Shown piece by piece: positions 1 through 7,370 of a DNA stretch of 64,000 nucleotides. The translations under genes and the position numbers were made by a program. Numbering within the stretch: position 1 is the first letter of the stretch; every line of letters starts with the position of its first letter. A model generated the notes under the pieces. It had not been told where the DNA came from, searched no databases, and saw only the letters and a list, made by a program, of their open reading frames with translations. The DNA is from Gammaproteobacteria bacterium 42_54_T18 (GTDB taxonomy: Bacteria; Pseudomonadota; Gammaproteobacteria; Pseudomonadales; Ketobacteraceae), in the NCBI GenBank assembly GCA_002163245.1, contig MAAL01000194.1, positions 40,331 through 104,330 of the forward strand. The letters run 5' to 3'.

Positions 1-839
1 TCCAAAAATAACTGCTCAGCTTCGCCTCTATTTTGAACACCTACCCTCGTTGACCCTTCATCTAGAGATTTAATAGCATCCTTCACGGAATTACTATATA
101 CAATATCAACACCTTGCGAAACCGGAGCATGTCCCGGCAATACACTTGGTAATGATCCGTCAAGATATGCTGGCGAGGTTAATGGGCTATCATCGATAAA
201 GACTGGACTGTATCCATCTAACGGTCTATCAACACCAGGCGAAGCTATTGGATTAGGCAAAATTACCGGACCCTGTAATCTGTCATCCATAGTTTGACCT
301 GGCAACATTCCATCGCCACCTTCATGAATTAACGTTTCTACATAAGCTTCTAAGTCAGGACTCCAATTATCACTTGCCACGCTGTTTGGTGCCAACGCTG
401 CAGCAATACCTACAGCTACTGGGTGTGTCAACACCCCTCTCAAAACCGTACTGGCTGCATTGAATTTCTGTGCCGCTCTTATGAGTGCTCCATCCTTGGC
501 GAGCTGACCAAGGCCCGTAGCAATTCCAGCACCTATAGCAAACTTATCTGTTGAACCGCCATATCGCGGCCCATTGTATCTTTGCCCGTTATTAGGGATA
601 AGTTCATTGGATCCTTCAACAACATAATGATTCATGTCATAGCTTTCGCCAGTAACCCTATCGCGCTCTACGGCAAAAGATTGCGTTTCACCAACATAAC
701 CATCAGGTGAAATGTAATCGGTACGTCCATCACCGTAATCAATCGCCCAGCTACCATCAGGGTTTTGTCTTGCCCCATTCGAATCCGTTCTTAATACTCC
801 AAACGATTGCTGTGTCCCGTTTGTACTTACAAAAAAACC
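1..839 (-). pseudogene. Orphan C-terminal part of a polymorphic-toxin protein (partial)
   Basis: An open minus-strand frame runs off the left edge of the window. It begins just after a TGA inside the terminator hairpin at 838-861 and has no start codon near its upstream end; the first in-frame ATG is at 635. The translation opens with STNGTQQSFG, then a Gly/Asp-rich stretch (YGDGRTDYISPDGYVG), then a small hydrophobic Ala/Gly segment (FAIGAGIATGLGQLAKDGAL), then a Pro-rich linker, and reaches the edge at GEAEQLFL. This looks like the pre-toxin region of Rhs/CDI-like proteins, whose toxic domain would lie beyond base 1. The missing N-terminus and missing ribosome-binding site suggest a displaced tip left when the toxin-immunity module upstream was acquired. 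The family assignment is inference; the lack of a start is directly visible. Confidence 0.55.
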
Positions 840-867
840 TCACTAGATTTCTCTAGTGAGGTTTTTT
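831..867. terminator. Bidirectional rho-independent terminator after the immunity gene
   Basis: Ten-base perfect arms (CCTCACTAGA at 838-847, complement at 852-861) enclose a 4-base loop. They are flanked by seven A on the left and six T on the right, so the hairpin can terminate in both directions. It follows the 77-aa immunity gene and separates it from the orphan toxin fragment. Confidence 0.9.
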
Positions 868-911
868 GAGCAATTGTACTGGCTAACGCATAGCTTCTAC
901 TAGAAGCAACC

Positions 912-1145
912 CTACTTGGCTAGCTGTTCCTTACCTTTTTCGGTAAGGAACAAACTTGGTAGGGGCTCTCCTCCATTAGTCCTTTCTTCAACAAGCCCCT
1001 TCACCTGTAGGTGCTTCATACTAGAATCAAAATCAGCAGGGTCACTGAATTTATTCAGATGAATCCTACCGATTTTGTACCAATTCAATTTACCGTCTTT
1101 CTCTCCAATTAATTCAAGAAGTTTTCTTTGGCTATCAGTCATCAC
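912..1145 (-). CDS. Candidate immunity protein, small winged-helix-like
   Basis: A 77-codon gene whose GTG at 1145 overlaps the TAG of the upstream toxin gene by one base; an ATG follows immediately at 1142, so either codon may be the start. The protein lacks a signal peptide and membrane segments. Its layout (LLELIGEKDG, then FDSSMKHLQVKGLVEE, then SLFLTEKGKEQL) resembles a winged-helix fold: two helices and a beta hairpin with the 'LxxxGLVE...LTxKG' pattern common in small wHTH proteins. The tight coupling to a toxin-like C-terminus and the terminator directly downstream are typical of toxin-immunity pairs, so the role is inferred to be neutralising the toxin encoded just before it. A transcriptional regulator is the main alternative. 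Confidence 0.6.
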   Translation of the reverse strand: MMTDSQRKLLELIGEKDGKLNWYKIGRIHLNKFSDPADFDSSMKHLQVKGLVEERTNGGEPLPSLFLTEKGKEQLAK

Positions 1146-2314
1146 TATTCTCCATAGAGCGCTTTCAGTGCATCGGGATGATACAGCAGTTCATCTGCAT
1201 GCATCGGCAAGTTGTAGTCATCTAATGTCGCTGTATGTGTTTGCAACCAAAGCTGCCTAGCTTGATCAGAATTAGAAGGAACTCCGGCTTCCCAACCTAA
1301 CTTCCGATAACGAACATACTCTCTTAACTCATGAGAATAAAAATTTAGATCTTGCTGGGTAGCAGTATATTTACCAGCATCGATAGCTTTGAGACGATCG
1401 ATCATTATTTGATTCGCTTCATCCGTACCAAATCGACCGGTATGCTTTTCGACTACTTCAATACCACGATTAGTCACCTTAATTCTATCAGTATTGAAAT
1501 TCCTAACAGGGCCTCCAGCAAGCGCTTCATCAAACCCATCCCAATCAGTTGCTGGGCCACGTGCCCCGAATGGTAGTGTTTCGTTTGGAACTTTTCCTCT
1601 AGCAGGTAAAGGTATCGCAGCCATCCTACTTAACATACCTGGTGCTTGTAAAGCCCCCGACACCAATGGTGTAGGGCCCCAATATTTATTTTCCTGCCCC
1701 CATGTATCTACGTCACCTAGCATCCCTAAACCAAGTCCAGCGGTATTAATTGCAGCTACAAAGGTATTGTTATACAAGCTTGCTAATCCATCATTGAGAA
1801 TCTCTCCGTTATACGCATAGGGAGACATAAGCTGCTTATTATTTATGTAATTCCCAATCGTATCAAAAACAGAGGCCTCTGGAGCCGGATTCATCCGCGT
1901 AATCCCTCCGCCATCTACCATGTTAATAATACTTCCGTTAACTTCTAAGAACGCCCCTGAACCAGGAGCCGCAGGTATATCCGATGCAACCCTAATTGGA
2001 ATATCAGGTCTTATAACAAGCGGAAGTCCATTATCAACAAGATTATTAAACATTGCTTGTTGAACCAAGCCTTCGTCCTGTCTCTGCTGCCTCATGATCG
2101 AATCTTCAGCCATGAGCTTTCCAACTAAAGCATTCTCGGCACCTGAAAATTCTTGACGATTTTGCCCAGGCTGAAAAGCAGGAATAGCATCATCAGAAAG
2201 AACCGAACCTATTCTTGACGAAAGACTCTGAAGACTTTGAATTTGCGCTGCTTCTGCCCGGTTTCTATTCGCTAATTCGGTGGGCGATATCTGAGGCCCA
2301 TCATTTGGCCCCAT
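1145..2314 (-). CDS. Polymorphic-toxin-like protein, orphan C-terminal module
   Basis: 389 codons from the first ATG. The open frame continues about 42 codons upstream to a TGA at 2438-2440 without another start, and no Shine-Dalgarno precedes 2314, so this too looks like a module cut from a longer effector. The upstream reading contains STNSNPSHQ, echoing the STN that opens the orphan fragment downstream. Residues 1-230 are a low-complexity linker with a Gly/Ala-rich hydrophobic patch (AAINTAGLGLGMLGDV). The last ~115 residues form a compact charged domain (KVTNRGIEVVEKHTGRFG, then NFYSHELREYVRYRKLG) that would be the toxin. I cannot name its catalytic class: it has several His and Glu/Arg residues but no motif I recognise as a known nuclease, deaminase or ART. 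The one-base overlap with the following small gene supports a toxin-immunity pair. Confidence 0.6.
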   Translation of the reverse strand: MGPNDGPQISPTELANRNRAEAAQIQSLQSLSSRIGSVLSDDAIPAFQPGQNRQEFSGAENALVGKLMAEDSIMRQQRQDEGLVQQAMFNNLVDNGLPLVIRPDIPIRVASDIPAAPGSGAFLEVNGSIINMVDGGGITRMNPAPEASVFDTIGNYINNKQLMSPYAYNGEILNDGLASLYNNTFVAAINTAGLGLGMLGDVDTWGQENKYWGPTPLVSGALQAPGMLSRMAAIPLPARGKVPNETLPFGARGPATDWDGFDEALAGGPVRNFNTDRIKVTNRGIEVVEKHTGRFGTDEANQIMIDRLKAIDAGKYTATQQDLNFYSHELREYVRYRKLGWEAGVPSNSDQARQLWLQTHTATLDDYNLPMHADELLYHPDALKALYGE

Positions 2315-2463
2315 TTGGTGAGAAGGGTTGCTGTTTGTACTAAAGGTAACACCCGATGCAGATCGTACCCTTAGGGCGCTACAGGCTAGGTGCGGTCTGG
2401 TTTTTAAAGAACGTGCGCTAGGGCGGAGGCCATAATATCAGCTTGAAGCCCTACGTGCACTTT

Positions 2464-2784
2464 TCAGATTAACAGCAGTTGGGGATGATTTGAGGGTATC
2501 GCTAGGAAGGGTAAAAAGCGGCGCTGCGGCCGCTTTAGTAAAAATGACCAACCATGTATCAGATGCATGTAATCACGCTTGATACGCTGCACATGAACCT
2601 GCCACGTATCCAACCTGTCCCACGCGTCATTCACATCGCTGTAACCTGCCGGTAAGTAATCCATATTGTTTAATACGAAGGCTGCGGCAATTTGTTCCCC
2701 TGTGCTAGCCCCTGTTCTGCCGGTATTTTTAAGCTCATGGGCTACGTTAATAATTTTGGTTAACGGCCATTGTAGATTTTCCAT
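2464..2784 (-). CDS. Small protein of unknown function
   Basis: 106 codons from the ATG at 2784, chosen because AGGAG lies eight bases upstream; a GTG at 2817 would add 11 residues but has a poorer context. The protein begins MENLQWPLTK and carries HELKNTGRTGASTGEQIAAAF, followed by an Asp/Trp-rich stretch (SDVNDAWDRLDTWQ). It has no signal peptide or membrane helix and is probably cytoplasmic. I do not recognise the family. It directly follows a 570-bp hairpin-rich block in the same orientation, which could be its leader, and belongs to the accessory patch that truncates fliR. The conserved-looking core makes it a likely real gene; the last 20 residues are basic/hydrophobic and less protein-like. 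Confidence 0.6.
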   Translation of the reverse strand: MENLQWPLTKIINVAHELKNTGRTGASTGEQIAAAFVLNNMDYLPAGYSDVNDAWDRLDTWQVHVQRIKRDYMHLIHGWSFLLKRPQRRFLPFLAIPSNHPQLLLI

Positions 2785-2808
2785 TTTCTGTGCTCCTGAG
2801 TGGTTGTT

Positions 2809-3380
2809 GTTTGCCACTCTCTCGAAGCATCGAGCGCAGGACTGTCAAGGGTGGCGCGTCTTTTTGCGCCATTCATTTACCCTTGATAGTTTGAGCACGT
2901 TGCTACGCTGAGAGGCAAACAGCAAACACGGTCTCTCGGTTGGTATGAACTAGAAGGCTTGCCGGTGGTATCAATTCAGCTTTGTGGATTCATTCGACGC
3001 CGCTTCGTGTGTTACTTAGCGGCGCTGGCCGCTAAGATTGTTCTCGATTCTTTTTCCGCGTGTGACACGCGAAGCGGTGTCAGCTTGCGCCATTACATGA
3101 CGCTTGCGGTGTGCAGTTCGGCGCGGGATGGTTTGGTCTTTTGTAAGCACTTGCCCCTGTGTTTTTTAGGGGCAACTGGGCCGAGTCTTTTTTCGGCACA
3201 GCGGGGCAGCGAATTTTATTATTTTGGCAGCCTTACCGCCAAAATAATAAAGGCGCTGGGCAAGGTGCGCGCCAGGGCGTGGCCGTGGATGCTGCGCGCT
3301 TAGTGGTTAACGAGGGATGGCGTGTTGCTTGCGGTCTTTTTTGCAAGCAGCATGACAGCCCGATGTTAGCCACGGGCCGC
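2809..3380 (-). other. Hairpin-dense non-coding block (possible structured leader or element end)
   Basis: No credible gene lies here; the open frames on the plus strand are low-quality. The block carries at least seven local inverted repeats: 2842-2852/2879-2889 with an inner GGCGC stem 2853-2857/2866-2870; TTAGCGGC at 3016-3035; CGCGTG at 3057-3071; TTGCCCCT at 3151-3175; GCCGA at 3180-3197; a 14-bp repeat at 3215-3251; and TGCTTGC at 3326-3349. GTTTGCC at 2809 can also pair with GGCAAAC at 2914. Three loops share GTCTTTTT (AAAAAGAC on the minus strand). It is more GC-rich than its surroundings, and it ends where fliR homology is lost, near 3380. An RNA leader, a transfer/replication origin or an element terminus are all possible. 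Confidence 0.65.
3215..3251. repeat. Perfect 14-bp inverted repeat inside the hairpin block
   Basis: TTTATTATTTTGGC at 3215-3228 is exactly complementary to 3238-3251 across a 9-base spacer. The AT-rich stem stands out from the GC-rich neighbouring hairpins. Confidence 0.9.
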
Positions 3381-3565
3381 AACACTATTAGGTTTATATC
3401 CATTGTAGATACAACTAACACTGACAGCGCTATCGAGACCCACAACTTTATTTGTGTCGGCACTTTACCAAACCCGTCAAGAGGTGTTGCAAAAAAGAGT
3501 ATCGCCATCCTAACGGCCACTAACATCACTGTATATATCCACTGAATCTCTCCCTGAAAAATCAT
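3233..3565 (-). pseudogene. fliR: FliR, truncated flagellar export-gate protein
   Basis: FliR is the third gate subunit of the flagellar type III export apparatus, normally about 260 residues in the inner membrane. The ATG at 3565 directly follows the fliQ stop codon. The first ~62 residues are FliR-like, with two hydrophobic segments (TVMLVAVRMAILFFATP and LWVSIALSVLVVST) separated by the PTQIKLW linker. After about position 3380 the frame enters the hairpin-rich accessory block and codes for an unrelated Cys/Arg/Pro-rich tail ending at 3233. About three-quarters of the protein is missing, so this copy cannot be functional. The break marks the edge of an insertion, deletion or recombination. 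A second export system elsewhere in the genome is possible. Confidence 0.8.
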
Positions 3566-3838
3566 TTAGTGACCAATAATGTTGGGTATATTGGTTATCA
3601 AATGAGTAGCAAAAGCCATTAACGTTTGTAACATCCATGGTCCACAAACAAAAAACACACCGACGACCGCCAATATCTTCGGCACATATGTTAAGGTCAT
3701 TTCTTGAATTTGTGTAACGACTTGAAAAATACTAACCGTAAGACCGACAAGTAAAGCAACACCCAATACCGGTGCAGCAACCATTGCGGCTGTCATCAAC
3801 ATTTCTTGAGACATTGCTAACGCCAAATCCGTATTCAC
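3566..3838 (-). CDS. fliQ: FliQ, flagellar export-gate subunit
   Basis: 90 residues, matching the usual length of FliQ, an inner-membrane subunit of the flagellar type III export gate (FliPQR). It has two long hydrophobic helices (AAMVAAPVLGVALLVGLTVSIF and ILAVVGVFFVCGPWMLQTLM) joined by the family signature QIQEMTLTYVPKI, and ends in the typical NIPNIIGH. The start is GTG at 3838, preceded by AGGGAGGG. The stop abuts the start of fliR, as in normal flagellar operons. However, fliP is not upstream: 365 bp of non-coding DNA and a divergent gene lie there, and fliR is truncated. This is therefore an isolated remnant of a flagellar operon, intact in sequence but probably without its partners here. 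Confidence 0.9.
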   Translation of the reverse strand: MNTDLALAMSQEMLMTAAMVAAPVLGVALLVGLTVSIFQVVTQIQEMTLTYVPKILAVVGVFFVCGPWMLQTLMAFATHLITNIPNIIGH

Positions 3839-4203
3839 AAAACCCTCCCTGAACTAATATACTTAGCGCAATTATTGCTCTATATATTTCTAATTCTGTA
3901 TTCAACATTAAAATGAATGGTCTAATTTAATAGCCAATGACAATAATCAAACCATTACTTTTTGTATAGAATTTGCAAAAAAAGTTGATCAACTAATACT
4001 CATATTTATTTTTTGAAGGACAATACATTAATTATTTTGTGATGTACACGGCAGTTACAATAAGAAACAAAGTGAGTTATTGAATTATTTCGATTTATAT
4101 ATTCGAAATAATATATAGATGCCTCTTCACTAAACCCAGACACCTGTGTAATATCCGTCCACAAATAAGCATGTCTACATAAGTTATTGGTAAGGATTCA
4201 CGG
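3839..4203. promoter_or_regulatory. AT-rich intergenic region between divergent fliQ and the exported-protein operon
   Basis: No gene is visible in this 365-bp stretch. It holds a 10-bp inverted repeat, ATTATTTCGA at 4084-4093 with its complement at 4103-4112, separated by nine A/T bases. This could be an operator or a weak terminator stem. AAGGA at 4192-4196 serves the gene starting at 4204. No remnant of fliP was found. Confidence 0.5.
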
Positions 4204-4677
4204 ATGAAAATTTCTCTCTTTCAATCACCTCGCACGTACTTCATTATATTATCATTTGCTATTGGAGCCGCTTCATTCCCCGCACATAGCAATGAAAGCA
4301 AGAGCATCGATAGTAATAGTTATTCTGATACCTGGAATACAGTTTACCAGCCTTTTAAAGATGAAGGTCCGCTCGTTGAAGGTGCAGATATTGTTGGCGG
4401 CAACCTGTTTGGTTCAATTGGTCTCATCGTTGGCATCCCCTTAGGGTTTATCGGAGCCGCGATCACTCAACTCACGCATGATGATCCGAGCAAAGGTTAT
4501 GACAGCGTTCTCCAAACAAGTAGTGATAGTTTTAGTGTGGCTGGAAAATACTTATTTGGCTTACCCGTATATACAGTTAAGAAAATAACCTATGACCTAC
4601 CACTTGCACTTATAGAAACAGACATCACTTATAATCAAAGGACAAAAAAAGATGGATTTAGCAAAATTCGACACTGA
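4204..4677 (+). CDS. Small exported protein of unknown function
   Basis: 157 residues with a clear Sec signal peptide (basic MKISLFQSPR, hydrophobic core YFIILSFAIGAAS, likely cleavage after AHS near residue 29). The mature part has a Ser/Asp-rich start, then a Gly-rich hydrophobic stretch (IVGGNLFGSIGLIVGIPLGFIGAAI) that could be a membrane hairpin, and a basic C-terminus. I do not recognise the family. It is the first gene of a plus-strand operon: its last 26 bases overlap the next gene, which encodes a TPR protein. The role is unknown; a periplasmic or membrane partner of the TPR proteins is a reasonable guess from the overlap only. Confidence 0.7.
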   Translation: MKISLFQSPRTYFIILSFAIGAASFPAHSNESKSIDSNSYSDTWNTVYQPFKDEGPLVEGADIVGGNLFGSIGLIVGIPLGFIGAAITQLTHDDPSKGYDSVLQTSSDSFSVAGKYLFGLPVYTVKKITYDLPLALIETDITYNQRTKKDGFSKIRH

Positions 4678-5179
4678 AGAATTAGTAGCGCTAGCGAAAT
4701 TTGATCTAGATCATGACAAAATTGATTCCGCACTAGAAAAAGTTAAAATAATACTAACTGCTGATGATTGCCCTCTAGAAGCAAAAGGTCTCGCAGCCCG
4801 CCTTTATGCACAACTCAAGTTATTTGACAAAGCAAAGGCGCTTTATGTTCAATATTTGGAGATTTCCCCTGAATCTATTACAGAATTATTTCAATTAGGA
4901 ATGGTTAATCTAGAATCAGGAAACAGTGATGAAGCCATTGCTATCTGGTCTCAACTCCTAGAACAAAATGCGACACACCCTCCTAGCCTATATTACAGTG
5001 CCATTGCATTATTAGAAGCAGAGCAAGTAGATGAAGCCAGCCGACACCTCAACGTCCTTTTACAATCTGCACCAGCTGACAATCTTTACTTTGGAAAAGC
5101 AAAAGAAATCCTTGATAATATGAATCAAGGAAAAAAAAGCACGCCACAAAATAACGCCTCTACCTCTTTGTATCAATAG
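4652..5179 (+). CDS. TPR-repeat protein (175 aa)
   Basis: The ATG at 4652 is preceded by AAGGA and lies inside the end of the upstream gene, indicating translational coupling. The protein is all-helical with at least three tetratricopeptide-like repeats, for example ALEKVKIILTADDCPLEAKG, LFDKAKALYVQYLEISPES and DEAIAIWSQLLEQNATHPP, ending in a polar Asn/Ser tail. It has no signal peptide, so is likely a cytoplasmic scaffold or adaptor. It is followed after 16 bp by a second, larger TPR gene. Its partner is unknown; the neighbouring exported protein and the convergent TPR/metalloprotease operon are candidates. Confidence 0.8.
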   Translation: MDLAKFDTEELVALAKFDLDHDKIDSALEKVKIILTADDCPLEAKGLAARLYAQLKLFDKAKALYVQYLEISPESITELFQLGMVNLESGNSDEAIAIWSQLLEQNATHPPSLYYSAIALLEAEQVDEASRHLNVLLQSAPADNLYFGKAKEILDNMNQGKKSTPQNNASTSLYQ

Positions 5180-5195
5180 CGCAGGTTTTAAATTC

Positions 5196-6338
5196 ATGGA
5201 ATTACAAGCTCGTGCTCAACAGCTAGAGTCTTATCTAGACACCGATCCAACTAACATCAATATTATTAGTGATGTAGTTGATATCTATCTACAAATTGGC
5301 CCCTTAGAAAAGGCCCTTGCATTGCTTTCACAAGGCCTTGAAGAGAAACCAAACGATGCCCGCTTGTTATTCCAACGCGGTACGCTACATATAGCGGAAG
5401 CACAATATTTACCTGCAATAGAAATACTCCAGTCATTGCTTGATTCAGGTATTGACAACAATGGTGTTCGCTACAATCTCGCACTAAGTCTTTCGATGAC
5501 AGGCGAAATGCAAAAGGCACTCAGCACCCTTGGCAATCTAACCGGTACATCAGTTCAAAGATTCTTTGCTGCAAATCTTTTAGAGGTTCGCCTCAAACAC
5601 CACGTCGGCAAACTCGATGAGGCGTCAACATTAGCGTTAGATTTACTTGAAACTGAACCAAACAACGGTGATCTCAACGGTGTTATTTCGCTGCTTTTTC
5701 TTGATCTGAACGACAAGGATCAAGCCCTATTTTTTGCCAAAAAGTCACAAGAAATCACACCCAATAATACAGAATCACTATCTGTTTTTGGGTACTTAGC
5801 CTTAGAAGATTTTGAAATAAATAAAGCAAAAGAGAATTTTCAGAAAGTACTGACCATACAACCTAAAGATGGAAGAGCTTGGCTTGGCATGGGCCTAGCC
5901 GCACTCTTAGACAAAAAAGTGGATATAGGAGAAGAGCACCTTATCACCGCAACTCATTTTATGCCAAACCACTTAGGTACGTGGAATGCTCTTGCATGGC
6001 TGCGAATAATGAGAAATGATATATCTGGAGCCAAAGATGCACTAAACACGGCGATGGAAAAAGACCGAACTTTCGCTGAGAATCATGGCTCCTTAGCCGT
6101 CATACAAATACTAGAGAATCAAAATAAAGAGGCAGAGCGATCAATCAAGGTTGCCTTAAGGCTTGATCCAATGTCTGTTTCTGCACATTTTGCACAAACG
6201 CTTTTACTATCATCTAAAAATGAACAGAGATTGATTTCAGAAAGAATGGAAGATTTAATGAATCGCCCTATCGGAGGCGGACAGTCCATGCTCAAGGGGC
6301 TTCAAAAATACGCATCAAGAAATGAGATTAAAAAATAG
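5196..6338 (+). CDS. Large TPR-repeat protein (380 aa)
   Basis: The protein is made almost entirely of tetratricopeptide repeats, with about nine helix-turn-helix units of the A/L-x-G-Y/x-x-P type (for example PLEKALALLSQGLEEKPNDA, FEINKAKENFQKVLTIQPKD and GRAWLGMGLAALLDKKVDIG). No signal peptide or membrane segment is seen. It is the third gene of the 4204-6338 operon, separated by 16 bp from the smaller TPR gene. Such proteins act as protein-interaction scaffolds; the partner cannot be identified from sequence. It ends 25 bp from a convergent minus-strand operon that also encodes a TPR protein. Confidence 0.85.
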   Translation: MELQARAQQLESYLDTDPTNINIISDVVDIYLQIGPLEKALALLSQGLEEKPNDARLLFQRGTLHIAEAQYLPAIEILQSLLDSGIDNNGVRYNLALSLSMTGEMQKALSTLGNLTGTSVQRFFAANLLEVRLKHHVGKLDEASTLALDLLETEPNNGDLNGVISLLFLDLNDKDQALFFAKKSQEITPNNTESLSVFGYLALEDFEINKAKENFQKVLTIQPKDGRAWLGMGLAALLDKKVDIGEEHLITATHFMPNHLGTWNALAWLRIMRNDISGAKDALNTAMEKDRTFAENHGSLAVIQILENQNKEAERSIKVALRLDPMSVSAHFAQTLLLSSKNEQRLISERMEDLMNRPIGGGQSMLKGLQKYASRNEIKK

Positions 6339-6363
6339 CTATCGAGGTCTTTTAACCTCACTA

Positions 6364-6717
6364 TTAACTTAGTTTTTTTATCAATGTATCCAATAGCTCT
6401 ATTTGAGTAGAGCTATTCATTTGCTCCAATACCCTTTCATGAACTTTTTCATATTGAGTGCTTAGAATAAATTCAACTCCAAAATTTTTCTCTAATGACA
6501 CTTTTACAAAAACGTCTCTTTTTTTTGTCATTGATATTTTCGAAAAATCCGTATTGATTTTTGACAACCTCCTAACCAGCACTTTCTCTATAGAATAACC
6601 TGTGCTGGTAGACGGCTTTTTGGGAGAAGTACGAACGGCATCGGTACTAAGACGCTCGCTAGGAGAATTCCCTAAGCGTCCAATCACCTTTGAGTCCATT
6701 CCAACTTTTTTTATCAC
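6364..6717 (-). CDS. Small basic protein of unknown function
   Basis: 117 codons with GTG at 6717, or more probably 111 codons from the ATG at 6699; neither has a strong ribosome-binding site. The N-terminal third is polar and Ser/Pro-rich (SPSERLSTDAVRTSPKKPSTS) and probably disordered. The C-terminal part is a compact alpha/beta segment (YSIEKVLVRRLSKINTDF, then helices VHERVLEQMNSSTQIELLDTLIKKL). It has no signal or membrane segment and I do not recognise it. It is last in a three-gene minus operon behind a TPR gene (16-bp gap), so probably works with it. Confidence 0.6.
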   Translation of the reverse strand: MIKKVGMDSKVIGRLGNSPSERLSTDAVRTSPKKPSTSTGYSIEKVLVRRLSKINTDFSKISMTKKRDVFVKVSLEKNFGVEFILSTQYEKVHERVLEQMNSSTQIELLDTLIKKLS

Positions 6718-6732
6718 AGGCTATCTCGCAAC

Positions 6733-7314
6733 CTACTGATTTTTATCATCTTTATATGCTGACAAGAAAAAGTGATTGCCGTTTTCAGTATCTTCACTAA
6801 AAGACTCTGCCCCTTCACCTTCATCGCTAACACTTCCTTTCCATCTATCAATTAGATTATTCATATCTATGTTTAAAGGAATGTTTGCTTCATTAACATC
6901 AACTCCTTGCTGTGCAACCTCTATTGCCTGTTTAAAATCACCGGATACCGCTAATAGAATTGCAGTTTTGAATAACTTCAATGGTTCCCCATTATCCAGC
7001 ATATCAAGTTGAGACCAAGTAACTTTCGCCCCTTCAACATCATTCATTGTCATTTTCAATAAACCCAACTGAAAACGAGCGGTATCCAAAGTCTCATCAA
7101 TCTCCAGCGCCTTTGTCATCTCATCAACGGCCCGCTCATACATACCGATCCCCGCATGTTCCGCACCTAAAATATAATAGAGCTTGGCCGAAGGTTTTAT
7201 CGCTATTCCTTCCTTTAAATAACCAATAGCTTTAGCATGATCACCCTGAGCACTTGCTTGAAGCGCTAGGTAGAACAATTCTTCAGGGTCAAGAACTGTA
7301 TTGGTTCCATCCAT
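6733..7314 (-). CDS. TPR-repeat protein (193 aa) with acidic tail
   Basis: Starts at ATG 7314 with AAGGTG upstream. Residues ~10-140 form four tetratricopeptide-like units (ELFYLALQASAQGDHAKAIG, KLYYILGAEHAGIGMYERAV, ARFQLGLLKMTMNDVEGAKV, FKTAILLAVSGDFKQAIEVA), followed by a disordered Asp/Glu/Ser-rich tail. It is probably cytoplasmic. It resembles in style the two TPR proteins on the opposite strand, and the two operons converge. It sits between an HExxH protein gene upstream and a 117-codon gene downstream, so may be the adaptor of that trio. A type III secretion chaperone of the SycD kind was considered because fliQ/fliR lie nearby, but no specific match is visible. Confidence 0.8.
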   Translation of the reverse strand: MDGTNTVLDPEELFYLALQASAQGDHAKAIGYLKEGIAIKPSAKLYYILGAEHAGIGMYERAVDEMTKALEIDETLDTARFQLGLLKMTMNDVEGAKVTWSQLDMLDNGEPLKLFKTAILLAVSGDFKQAIEVAQQGVDVNEANIPLNIDMNNLIDRWKGSVSDEGEGAESFSEDTENGNHFFLSAYKDDKNQ

Positions 7315-7370
7315 TTCAACACCTTATTAAGTTAGAGTTATACTTTGATTTTTCACAGTATTTTAGCAAT

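Noticed and set aside
2809..3400. Integron attC sites or gene-cassette boundaries
   Set aside because: The large inverted repeat has ends GTTTGCC/GGCAAAC, which do not fit the RYYYAAC...GTTRRRY pattern, and no integrase is in the window.
2959..3545. Two overlapping plus-strand open frames of 114 and 128 codons
   Set aside because: No ribosome-binding site, no domain-like sequence, and they cross a run of hairpins and the antisense of fliR.
6733..7314. Type III secretion chaperone of SycD/LcrH type
   Set aside because: Only the generic TPR pattern is shared; there is no secretion operon besides the fliQ/fliR remnant.
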